A stretch of DNA of 64,000 nucleotides from Candidula unifasciata (taxonomy: Eukaryota > Mollusca > Gastropoda > Stylommatophora > Geomitridae), in the NCBI GenBank assembly GCA_905116865.2, contig CAJHNH020002702.1, positions 311,001 to 375,000 of the forward strand, read 5' to 3'. Shown piece after piece: positions 37,391 to 48,900 of this stretch. The notes beneath the pieces are model-generated. The model saw only the letters and a list, made by a program, of their open reading frames with translations. It was not told where the DNA came from and did not search any database. Position numbers and translations under genes: made by a program. The first letter of the stretch is position 1. The number at the start of each line of letters is the position of its first letter.

Positions 37391-38340
37391 GTTCTCATCA
37401 TCTAGGTCTATACTAATCCTACCATTCGTTGATTGTTGATTCATCCAAAGATACAGGGCTAGCACTATATACTATATATGTCTCATAATGTGAACAAGAG
37501 ACCTTTAACTTACGTATAATTTCCTACTGTAAGATCATATATACAATGTTGAGAGAACTTGGCAAAATAACTTATAAAATGATTGATTAACCAAGATGAA
37601 AGAATCTAATTCTTCAAAAGAACATCGTCTGCTAGACTCCAGGCATGTAATTGATAGAGACTTTGCCTTTCACTGAACAGCCGATTATTAAAACTGGTGG
37701 AAGCTGCGACAGTAAAAAAAATAATCTCATATTATGTAAACAAAAAGATCACACAGTAAATTTCAGACTTCTGTGATAAGTGTGTGGTTAATCTTGAATT
37801 TCTGTTAGAGGGATATACAGCGTAACAAATACCAATGTGACCTGTGAATTTTAGTCAAAAGGATTCATGTTTTGTTCTTTGTTATTTGTTGATATAACTC
37901 TGAAGTAATGAATTCAACAAGATGCAATGACATTTGCAATGCAATAAATTGTGCATGTATGTGTCTGTCTTATTTAATTTATAGTTTCCTTACTTCACTC
38001 AAATAATTAAAGCTACAACAATCCTCACTTTGTGTTTTAAATGAAAGACATCAAAATATGTATGACTAGTGCATTGGATGAGTTATCTATTTTCAAGATA
38101 CTCAAAAAAAAATGTTACAAATAACTGTATCTTGAAATTAGGTGATACAAATAATAATGACAACATTTAGACAACATAGTTACAGTAAATACACTAGTCC
38201 ATCAACTGACTTTTATTTTGTTCTAGTCTTGTTGTAAGACTTCTGTGTGTGGTTAAATTTTTCAGAAATATTCACACATTTGCTTAAATACGTGTATAGG
38301 ACAAAATCAATGAATGAGTGCGTGAAGCAAAAATACTGAT
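37390..38340. other. AT-rich sequence, one possible short exon
   Basis: On the minus strand a TTTTTTTTACTGTCGCAG acceptor-like site near 37704 is followed by SFNNRLFSERQSLYQ, then LHAWSLADDVLLKN, and a TAG near 37623. It could be a small terminal exon or a remnant of an ORF; not identified. The rest is AT-rich with no recognised element. Confidence 0.25.
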
Positions 38341-38483
<143 letters not shown>

Positions 38484-38767
38484 AAGTGAAGTGAGGGAGG
38501 GAGAGAAACATAGGGAAGAGAGAGATATAGAGACAGAAATAGTGAGTATCATCTGATTGGTCCCTCTTTAACCTGCTTGATCTTCATTGGTTATAAATGG
38601 GGTTATCAAACGAAGGCTGAGTTTTACAAATAGATTGACAGAGTGAAAAGATGGGTTCCATTACCATAGATAAAAAAGCATATTAACAACAACAAATGAC
38701 AGCTTACTGTATTCCAGTATTCAAACATATATTATACTAAATTCATGAAAGCAAAAATGAGTGTATA

Positions 38768-39035
38768 GGGGAGTCACCGTGACGTAGGGGTAGACACTCG
38801 CCTACTGATTGGAAGGTCATGGGTTTGCTCCCTGGCGGAGCCAGACTTTAAAAAAAAATGACTTTGGCTCCCAGGTTGACCTAGCCTCGTGTGGGTCCCA
38901 GATCAGTCCTGGAAGTAAAGGCGGCCGGCATGATGCTGACCACATCATCCACCTTGTGTCGTTGGTCTATAAAATATAGGTCTAGCCCTATATACCCAAA
39001 ACACCAGAAAAGCGTGGAAAAGGGTCCCTTTCTTT
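38768..39035 (+). mobile_element. SINE-B copy, near complete
   Basis: GTCACCGTGACGTAGGGGTA head, box B GGGTTTGCTCCC, AAGTAAAGGCGGCCGGCATG body, and an end in GGGTCCCTTTCTTTACTT. Confidence 0.85.
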
Positions 39036-39338
39036 ACTTAAAATGAGTGTATAAATGTCTATTCTTGATAAATAGCCGTCTTCACATATGCTTAAACAAA
39101 CTCTATGGTATTTACATATTATATGAATATCTTGAAAGATAGTCCTGTTGAGACTCTGAATCTGTATATTAGTTATTATTTCTAAATTTTATTTTTTTAA
39201 AATAAATATAGCAAACACTGCAAATGCAGACCAGAACCAGTGATCTCAAGTCAGTAACGCATAAAATTAAAGGTCCATTTACTGACTTCTCATCTGTAGT
39301 GTTTGTTTATGCAGCCCGTAAATATATATTTCCTAGAG

Positions 39339-39548
39339 CAGTGTTTCCCAAACTTATCTTTGTCGCGGCACTTCTTTTCAATTAACATTTTTCCACGGCG
39401 TCCTAACCAAAGTAAAGTCTGACTATTCATATGTAAAAGATAACAAAAAACAAACAAAAAACTAGTGTATATTTGAATATTTCATGGTGCTCATGTGAAG
39501 AGGTCGCGGCTTTAAGGGGCCCCGTGGCGCACAGTTTGGAAATCACTG
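39339..39548. mobile_element. hAT-type MITE, 210 bp
   Basis: Ends CAGTGTTTCCCAAACT and (right) AGTTTGGAAATCACTG. Flanks are TCCTAGAG (39331-39338) and TCTTAGAG (39549-39556), seven of eight identical. Confidence 0.88.
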
Positions 39549-39639
39549 TCTTAGAGTAATGATTGCAAATATGATAACAAATCGTATTACTAAAAACTGT
39601 AGCATCCTGTCCTTTAAGAGTAAAACAACATCATTCAAG

Positions 39640-39925
39640 TGTCAGAGACAAACAGGTGGTTACAGCTGGTCACATCAGGAGTCATCAGCTGAGTCGAGAA
39701 CTAACATAACAGCATTTGGGACATTCTCATATGCATTCCCTCCTGCCTTTCCTCTGAGTGTAGAGTGTCAGCCAGATGCCCTTGTCACTCTACAGCGCAC
39801 CATTGCCTCCACATCATAATGATCAGAATTCACTTCTGCATTGTTTGCTTGCTGCCAAAGGGCATCTTCAATTAGTGACGCAGGTTATTCTTCTTCTACT
39901 TTATTCATCCTTAAACGAGTGGCTG
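39640..39925 (-). mobile_element. LINE fragment, same type as 49842-50081
   Basis: The plus text (GTGTCAGCCAGATGCCCTTG, GCACCATTGCCTCCACATCA, CTGCCAAAGGGCATCTTC) parallels 49925-50045, where the minus frame encodes a LINE tail. It is decayed. Confidence 0.5.
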
Positions 39926-40334
39926 GCTCATCATGTTGTGGTTTATGCTAGGCTGTGATATCTGCACCTTTTGGCCCTGCACCCAATATCAGCATATCCT
40001 CCATTGGTCACCTTTTGTAACATGCTTGTTGAGGGCATTGGGTCAATCCCCCCCCCCCCTCCCGCCCCCTCCCCGCAGCCACGAAAAAATGGGGCCCTGG
40101 AACCCACATAGGGAATGCAGGATATTACATGAGGGAATTACCAGTTGTAAATCTGTCTTGTTGAGGATGTAATCTTTGGTATAAAATGTCACTGCCCATG
40201 TCCAATGTCCACTCTAAGTTGGTGTGTTGTGTGCAAAACTTATACTTCTTTCAGCTATAAACAATACAATTTGAAGTGATCCTACGTCTAACGCTCAGGT
40301 GGCAGCACTTGTGCAGATTTGTTACAATTACAAC

Positions 40335-41170
40335 CTATTTTCCAATTGTTGATGCCACAAAGAAACATGTACTTTGCCATTTTGTTACCAGTAAAACTTT
40401 TTCCAATTGTTGATGCCACAAAGAAACATGTACTTTGCCATTTTGTTACCAGTAAAACTTTTTCCAATTGTTGATGCCACAAAGAAACATGTACTTTGCC
40501 ATTTTGTTACCAGTAAAACTTTTTCCAATTGTTGATGCCACAAAGAAACATGTACTTTGCCATTTTTGTTACCAGTAAAACTTTTTCCAATTGTTGATGC
40601 CACAAAGAAACATGTACTTTGCCATTTTGTTACCAGTAAAACGTTTTTCCAATTGTTGATGCGACAAAGAAACATGTACTTTGCCATTTTGTTACCAGTA
40701 AAACTTTTTCCAATTGTTGATGCCACAAAGAAACATGTACTTTGCCATTTTGTTACCAGTAAAACTTTTTCCAATTGTTGATGCCACAAAGAAACATGTA
40801 CTTTGCCATTTTGTTACCAGTAAAACTTTTTCCAATTGTTGATGCCACAAAGAAACATGTACTTTGCCATTTTGTTACCAGTAAAACTTTTTTCCAATTG
40901 TTGATGCGACAAAGAAACATGTACTTTGCCATTTTGTTACCAGTAAAACTTTTTCCAATTGTTGATGCCACAAAGAAACATGTACTTTGCCATTTTGTTA
41001 CCAGTAAAACTTTTTCCAATTGTTGATGCCACAAAGAAACATGTACTTTGCCATTTTGTTACCAGTAAAACTTTTTCCAATTGTTGATGCCACAAAGAAA
41101 CATGTACTTTGCCATTTTGTTACCAGTAAAACTTTTTTCCAATTGTTGATGCGATAAAGAAACATGCACT
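40335..41170. repeat. Minisatellite, 60-61 bp unit, about 14 copies
   Basis: The unit is TTTTTCCAATTGTTGATGCC, ACAAAGAAACATGTACTTTG, CCATTTTGTTACCAGTAAAAC. Copies are nearly identical, mainly differing in T-run length and one C/G (ATGCCACA versus ATGCGACA); the ATGCGACA variants recur at about 240 bp spacing. It is among the most homogeneous arrays in the window. Frames on both strands are open by periodicity. Confidence 0.97.
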
Positions 41171-41419
41171 TTGACATTTTGTTTCTGAAAAAGGCTTTCA
41201 TAATTGCATAATGCTCTTGGACATGTCAGTAAACATTTGCTATCTGAAAATGTTTATTTTTCACATGTGTGATGATCGAAAACTTATTTTATATGACCTG
41301 AAACGCATCTTTAAGTGCCTGTTTGAAAGATAAATTACCAGTTATATTAACCCTCAGGTGATAGTATTAATTACTGTTATGTCATCAACAGCACAGAGTA
41401 AAACTGTTACCAACTAGTT

Positions 41420-41616
41420 CACTAGTTCTCAGCCTTCCTAATGCCGGGACCCTTTAATACATTTCCCCATGTTGTGGTTACCCCCAACCATTCAATTTTT
41501 TTCATTGCTACTTTGTAACTTTGGTGAATGTGTGTTTTCCAATGGACTTTGGTGACCCCTGCAAAAGAATTGTTCAACCCACAAAAGGGTTGCAACCCAG
41601 AGCTTGAGAACCGTTG
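41420..41616. mobile_element. hAT-type MITE, 197 bp, 8 bp duplication
   Basis: Ends CACTAGTTCTCAGCCT and (right) AGCTTGAGAACCGTTG. The flanking duplication AACTAGTT is at 41412-41419 and 41617-41624. Confidence 0.9.
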
Positions 41617-41724
41617 AACTAGTTTGTTAACATTATGTGATAGAATTATTACTCATAATTGTGGAATTAGATCAATACATAAAAAATTAAGGTGTTCTTA
41701 TCACAATAAAGGATGTCTACAATG

Positions 41725-41951
41725 GAACTTAAAATGATCCGTCTCTCATCTTGGTTGCACACTCTCCAAGGCTGCTGCTGTTTCCCCATTTCTTGATATT
41801 ATTCTCCCACTTGTATCACTGCCTGCCTCTTGCTTGATTGCCTTAAACTTCTCCCTTCTGTATAGGTTTTATAAGACTGTTAAGTCTAGTAATATGGCTG
41901 AAATATCTCACTCGGCTCATATTTATTCCTTTCAGTAACTCTGTTTTCATT
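41725..41951 (-). mobile_element. LINE 3' fragment carrying a SINE-A insertion site
   Basis: It is similar to 10735-10940 and 22003-22230 (CATCTTGGTTGCACACTCTC, CTCCCACTTGTATCACTGCC). SINE-A landed at its right end. Confidence 0.6.
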
Positions 41952-42192
41952 TCATGATATTCCTTACTTGCGTCCTTTTCAGGACGTAATTTTTTTCTTA
42001 TTTGAAGCCCCACTCTGGCTTTTGCCGGGGGCCGCAATATAGGCAGGCCATCAATATGGCCAATTGTCTGAACGCGGTTTCTGGGACCTCTCCACGGTGA
42101 TCCTCATCCGCATGGTGGCACTTTGTGTCATCGGGTGTTTATCGCTTGTGTGATGTCCTGGGGGGGGGGGGGGTAGAAAGTCAGACAGTCAG
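41952..42192 (+). mobile_element. SINE-A copy with 12 bp target duplication
   Basis: TCTGTTTTCATT occurs at 41940-41951 and 42193-42204. The copy has a 13-base G run before GTAGAAAG and the tail TCAGACAGTCAG. Confidence 0.9.
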
Positions 42193-42379
42193 TCTGTTTT
42201 CATTCCCAGTTAAATTGGACACTCAAACTTTACGGCACATTAGTTTGATTTACTTTTTATGTCTAAGTCATATATTAATGTTTTTGTATGTATATAATAA
42301 GCAAAAATAATTAGCTCTACCACTCAAGTGTTTAAATCTGCAAACACTTAATTGATTCATCTGTTTCTGCTCATGCGTT

Positions 42380-42762
42380 TAACCACAAATATATGTACTT
42401 AGGGCTAAACAAATGTGTGCCAAAGCACATTAACACAGCTTAAAGAGGACAATGCAGACATCTAACCGTCATTGTTGTATAAGCACTTAACCAAAAATAT
42501 GTGTGTTGAGGGCCAAAAATATAAGTGCTAATGCACACTAGCACAGCTTAGAGAGAACAATGCACATATAAAACTTTCCTTGTTGCTAAACCAAAGATTT
42601 TGGGCACTAAGGTCTAAAAAAAAGTGCACAGACTATCCTCAAATCTCCACCCAATTCCTCACTGAGGTAAATGGTGGAAGAGAAGAAGAAGAAGAAGGTC
42701 TACAAATGTGCATGCCAAAGCTTCTTAGCACAGCTTAGGGAGAACATTGCCCATGTGATCCT
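42380..42762. repeat. Dispersed ~105 bp repeat, about three copies, in the GPCR 3' region
   Basis: Blocks with GTGCCAAAGCACATTAACAC, AGCTTAAAGAGGACAATGCA occur at 42410, 42520 and 42710. The last copy begins within a few bases of the GPCR stop, so the 3'UTR is made of it. An (AAG)n run lies at 42679-42697. Confidence 0.75.
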
Positions 42763-42942
42763 CTAGGCCAGGGAGTGGTTGTTGGTAGCGTTGAGCTTTT
42801 GGATGCTGTTGCTGGGACTATTGTTCAACTCGTGGCTGTGATTGGTGTTGTTGGTCCGCTTGGTGAGAGTTGACTGGGTTGTGATGCTGCTAGGTGAACG
42901 TTTGACCACTTTCCGCACCACCTGGCGATACTCCTTCTGAGC
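42763..42942 (-). CDS. Adhesion GPCR terminal exon, cytoplasmic tail
   Basis: The exon has 59 codons and a TAG at 42765-42763. [15 protein letters not shown] continues the helix after TM7; the rest is Ser/Thr/Asn-rich ([20 protein letters not shown]...HSLA), a likely disordered tail. The stop is followed within a few bases by a ~100 bp dispersed repeat that also occurs twice at 42390-42600, so the 3'UTR is repeat-derived. Confidence 0.85.
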   Translation of the reverse strand, partial: AQKEYRQVVRKVVKRSPSSITTQSTLTKRTNNTNHSHELNNSPSNSIQKLNATNNHSLA

Positions 42943-45900
42943 CTGTGAAACAGAATAAGAAGGATTCATCAATATCATCACTGCAGGTTAGTAAATGTGT
43001 AAGAATTCTGATATCTTCGTTCAGGTCACAAAAGTTCTTTAGCTGGTGTTGGCACAGAATAGGTGGAATTAAATACTATGATATAATCACTAATGTGGCA
43101 TATTGGGAAAGAATTAAACACATTTCAGTGATTTAAGAGAACATGTAACTAGAATGTCTTTACACTTTACACTAGGGCATAGAAATTAAGGATGAAAAAA
43201 CATTTAGAAGAGAGCTAGAGAGAGAAGCTACAAAGATAAGTATAACATGGGGTGAGATGCATGTGATAGCAAAGGATACAACTTAGCTTAAATTGGTTAA
43301 GAGCCTGTGCTCCATTTTAGGGGATAAATGGCAGAAAAGTCTGGCCATTCAGAATGAAAATAGCTTTGCCCCAGATTTAAGATTTAATTGATTAACAAGA
43401 CCTCCAGTTAGCAGCTGTCTGATTAACAGAACCTATGTCATAGAACACTGGGGCTACGGAAAGCGTTCTCTGTGCTTGATACCATCTTCATCTTCAGGTG
43501 AAATGCCCAGAAGTGCTTAGTTTCTTTGCAGTGCATTTATCACACTGCCTTTGAAAAATAAAAACAAACAAAAACTGAAAAGAAAGGAAATTCATTTGTT
43601 GTTGTTGTTGTTCTTGTTAAATAAAGATGAGAATAACTTAGTAATATTAAAGAAATATTAATAATTTTCTTTTTGGGGCTGCGTGGTCTCGAGGCATGGC
43701 ATCTGCCTTGAGTGCTGGAGGTCCTGGGTTCAAGCCTGGTAAAGGCAGACATTTTTTCACTCAAAGTATTTCAGGATCCTCGCCGGTGCTACAGAGTCTG
43801 TGCATTACGCTGAGTCAGGAGTAGATTGGGGCACTTATTCATTACTACCCTTGTGCCATGATGTTGATCCCTCGTCTAAACCTAATATTAAATAAGTACC
43901 AAAGATTTCTAGGAAAGTAAATACAGCTGCTATAACATTAAATATCTCATCCATGTATATCAAAGAAAATATGAACTTGAAATCATACCCCAAAGCCTTT
44001 AGAATAGTCCGTAAATGAGCTAGTTTTATTTTTATTTGCATTTTAATTTTGGCAAATAAGTTATTTGTTAATGTTTCTTTTCACTCTCTAAGTTCCTTTA
44101 AATATTTAACCACCTCAAAGTCCTCTTATGGCAGACAATTTGAGGACCACTGGTCTACAGTCACACTGACTCCTTACCTTCTTGTTGAGTAGACAGTGGA
44201 AGACAAAGATGAATAATCCTTGGAGACTGTTCAGAATGGCAAACACATAAGCCAGGGGCAGGCTGTCGTCGTTTATAAGGAAATAGCCTAGTGTCCAGGT
44301 CAGGCCCAGTAGGACTTCTAGTGCTAGGGCACCTTGGACCCAAGCTCTGTGAATCAGAATACATTCATTATTATCAAATGCCTTGCTGACTGGTGTGGGC
44401 GATCATGCCTCTCTACAACCTGCAATTTTCAGCAGTATATATCTTCTGTTCATGTGCTGATACCCTTCGTTGCCATGAAAAAAGGCTGCCAATAATTTTC
44501 TTGCATTGTCTTCTTCTCTCTATCTATTTTTTTTCACAGATCTTTCCAGGGGGTCTCTACATGTTTCCAGTTTCCTACTTCTCATAACATTACCAAATAT
44601 GATGACTTCTCTTTCTGATGTTTGTGATAGGTTGTTTTTGAGCCCTTGCATCTTTCAAAATTAAAAAATTTACACATTTATTCATATGTTAATACTCAAA
44701 GTGTTCCAGCTGGTCAGACCTGTAGGTGCCTAGTAACACAACAAACTCTTTTCTTCAATTAGCAATAATCTTTCACATAATCTCTGTGGTCATGTAAATT
44801 AGCAGAAATTGGCAGAAAGATGCTGTGGAGATCCTAGGGCATGGCTGTTCTACTAAGTTTACTCAGAGGTCAAAATGTTAAAACTGGGAGTTGTCATGGC
44901 CCAGACGCCTGAGCCCCAGTGTAGAAATACAACACAATTTGCAATGATCTGCAGGCCACTCACTAGGCATTTAGGGGCTGGATTCAGCCAATGGGTTGCC
45001 AGTTAAATAGCCCTGTCCTAGGAGTTCATCACTGAAATGATCTTTTTGCTAGTGTGATACTCTTGACAGAATACCAACCAATCTGTGATTGCATCCATTC
45101 TCTTTTTCTTCTTTGCCTTTACCAGTCGTAAACTCTGGCGGAAAGTTATGGTTGTTCATCCACTTCTGGACTGCAGTCCTGTTCCAGAAACTGAGTGTTG
45201 CGTGTACATCCGTTTTACAGATCTGACTCATTTGTATGCAGACTGCTGGTTCCTTGTCTCTCAGGCAGATGCACTCCGACTTTGATGGAAGCTCCCAGTC
45301 AGTCGACACTTACAACATGCTTTTAGGAACCCACACAGGGTGATTAGAGTCAAAGGCACATATGCAATTGAGCCAACCTCCTCGTCTTAAGATGCCACCT
45401 ATTTTGTGCCTCAGATACTAAAAGTAAGAATAAAAGTAAAGTTTCTATCAGCATAGTTTAGATTCCACATGAGAAAACTTAAAGGAAAACTGGATACTTT
45501 TCTAAATCAAGCATTCAAAAATAATTATCAAGTGTTAACATATTTAGGAGTCTTATTTTTCTTCTTTTCTCTACTCCTGGAATGCCTCGTGGTGTCAGGG
45601 CAGGAAGAGATCTCTAGATCGGGCCCTTCTATTCGCTTCGTATAAAGTACTTTTCAGTGTCTTTGATATTTCTACGGTCCATCTCCTGCATGGTTGACCT
45701 CTAGCTCTGTTACCATTGTATCTGTATAACATTTCTTTCTGTGGGGCCCTGTCTGATGCATATCTTGCTACATGGCTAAAACCATTTGATTTGTTGTCTG
45801 CCCCTATAAAGTTCAGTACTGGTTCTATTCTGACTCTCCTCCTGATATCACCGTTCCTAAGTTGATCTTTCCTCGTTACACCTAGCATTGTATGCAAACA

Positions 45901-48900
45901 TTTTATTTCTGTCCTGACTATTTTCCAATCTGTCTTCTGAAGACAGTGTCCATGTATGACACTGATAGCAGAGCTGTTGAACAGTGTTCTTTTAGTGTTT
46001 ATATTCACATGCTTGCATTTCAAAACTGGTGCCATTTGGCCTAAAGCTTGATTAGCTTTATTGCATCTTTGTTGGATTTCTTTATTAATTCTTCCATCCT
46101 CTAAAAAAATCCTCCCCAAATATGTAAAATCCTTCACCTGCTTGGTGTTCATCAATTTTGATATTGGTGGTTCTTCCTTTTCTGGAGAATTTCGTCACTT
46201 CTGTTTTTTCTGCGTTGATCTTCATATCATAGTTGTCGTATTCTGAGTGGAGTCTGTTAATATGTTCTTGTAGTTTGACTGCTGTTGGTGCTATGATTGC
46301 CTGGTCATCGGCGAAAAACAATTCATTTAGAAATTCTCGAATGTTGTCCCCTTCATTGATGTTGGCTGATTTGCAAATGTGGTCGACGTATGCGATGAAC
46401 AGTACTGGTGACAGAACGCACCCCTGTCTCACTCCAGATCTAATGTAGAACTTTTCTGATTTTCCTGTTTTTGTTCTAAATGTGCATTGACTGTTCACAT
46501 AATTAGGAATGACTGCAGTCAAACTAATATGAATATTTTACTATGGTAAAAGGCTGTCGATAATCTCTTCTTGTCTTTATTTATCTCTAAGTAAATCATT
46601 CCAGCTATTATTTGTTCAAGTTTGTTCTTTTATGATGTGGCCAACAAATTACAATGACCTCTTTTTTTATATTTGTGATAAATATTTGTGCCTCTTTAAG
46701 CTTCTTTTAAAACATCTTGATTACTCATTTTGGCTTTTCAATGAATTGTAACCTTTCTTCTGTAGAAGCACAACTCTGAGGCCCCAAAGAAATTTTGTTG
46801 TTGATTGTCCATGTTTCTTTACTTTAAATGTAATAAATTTTTTTTACTTTTTTATATTTGATGGCGTCTGTGGCTTAGACGTTGCGAGTCCGACTCCTAA
46901 TTCCAACGTACCGTGATCGAAACCCACTGCTGGCTGCAAGGCTTTTTATCATGGTACGGGGCGTCGCGGGTCGACCAAGCCTAAAATGGGTATCAGGATG
47001 TTTGTCCTGGGGAAGTAAAGACAGCCAGTATAATGCTGACCACATTACTTACCTAGTACCGATTGGTCTGTAAAAATATGGGCGCTCTTCCCGTATGCCC
47101 GATGCGCCTAAAGGTGTAAAAATGGATCTTTACTTTACAAACTTTTATTTTATATATAAAAAAAAACTTCAAAATGAATTTAAAATAATAATTTAAAAAA
47201 AAAACACATACCTGATTCCACTTCCATTTGATTTGTCCTTAGCACTGAAGACATATTCTGAATGTCGGCACACAGTACTCAGGGCATAGATCAGAAATAT
47301 GGCATTGACCTGTGTACAACCATCAGTGAAGGTGAGAATACAAATACATGTTTAAATGGTTATAGATTCTTACAGAAAATACTCAGCAAGAGAGAAAGTG
47401 AACAGAAAAAAATGGCAGGTGGAAAGCTTAACTCTTTCAGTAACAAGTACTTGTCATTTGAATTCTTTAGATTGAAAAAGATTGTCTACTACTTTATTGT
47501 AAGTATCCTTGAGTGTTTATGATTCCAAATCAAAGGATAAAGATTTGTAAGCAGCAATAGAATGGAATGAGTTAACATAACAAGAGTTGAACGTTAGAAA
47601 TTAAGAATGATATAATTTTTGTTTTCATTCAAGGAAATAAACTGTAGTGTAAAGTCCTATGCTGTTCATCCATTTCTAGACTTTGGTCATGTTCTAGGAC
47701 TAGAGTATTGCATGCAGATCCATTTTTTTAGGTCTGGCTTATTTATGTGCAAACTGTTGGCTGCTTGCTCCTAAGGCAGTTGTACTTGAATGTCAACAGA
47801 AATGCCAATCCTATCTATTATGTTGGCCATGTTGGCTATGTTGGCCATGCCCCCCACTTGGGAACCTGTTTCAAGGATGACCATGTAAAGGTGCAGATAG
47901 TTCTTTAACAGTGTGCCCCAAGTCTTGATGAACCACCACTTGTGGTTCAGCACCGATGCATCCCCAAAAATGTACAATGTATGGAGTAATCAAACAACAT
48001 TGCTTGGTACTGAAAGAGCGAAATGCAGAAAGAGAAAATGGCGAGTGGCTTGTTGCCAGAGAACTAGTGGTGCCTTATGTTATTAATTGCGTGTGCAACT
48101 ACTGATCTGTAGTAACTGCTGCCTCCATCGACAATGAACTGCATTTCTAAAGCTGGATTGCTGGAGTTGGCACTTCTAACAGTTGACTAGTGCTTTTAAT
48201 GCATGTGAATGCTGTTGGCTTGGCTGAGACTGCAGTCTGTGTCAGTTTTTTCTTAATAATGGATAGTGGCCATTTTGTGTCAGTTTCATTGGCACAGAAA
48301 TGGAGCTACTACGGGGAGGGAAGGGGGTGGTGGGGGGGGGGAGGGGGGTGTGGGTGGGGATGATGGGATCGTTTTATATGACCATATCTCGTTGGCTTCA
48401 AGGTTTCTTGAATTCCTAGGGATCCCTAGGACTTCATTGCCTATCAAAAGCATCACACAAAAGACAGACTCCTGTCTAATAAAAAAAATGTGCTTTCATA
48501 AACTGAATAATGCAGTCTCTGAAATGAATCACTGACATTCAAAGTGCAAGACAAACAGCTTAACTGCTTAGCCATTGAGACCCCCATAATAAATATAATC
48601 AACACCAACTTCATCAAAATATCAGATGACAGAGAAGAGTGGACAGCCAATAATGCTGACATCTGTCCCATACTAGGCACCTGACAAGCAGGAAGAATGC
48701 AAATGCTTTCACAACACTTTTAAAAACTGATGTCAGATAACTGATTAAACAACTCCCTGTTTGGGTTTTGGAGCGTCCCAGGATGAGAGGGTTAATTAAA
48801 CCTAAACACTTACCAAGAGAACTGCAGCAACAGGTCCAGCAAAAGCCCAGATAAAATAGTCATCTGTGGTCAGCCAACAGCTGAAAAGGTTTAATTAATT

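Noticed and set aside
40335..41170. CRISPR-like direct repeat array
   Set aside because: There are no distinct spacers; it is a head-to-tail minisatellite in a eukaryotic, repeat-rich context.
40335..41201. Overlapping frames of 65-134 codons on both strands
   Set aside because: They repeat with the 60-61 bp minisatellite and change frame with T-run length.
44161..44364. 67-codon minus frame overlapping the TM6/TM7 exon
   Set aside because: It reads the same exon out of frame; the receptor frame is supported by phase on both sides.
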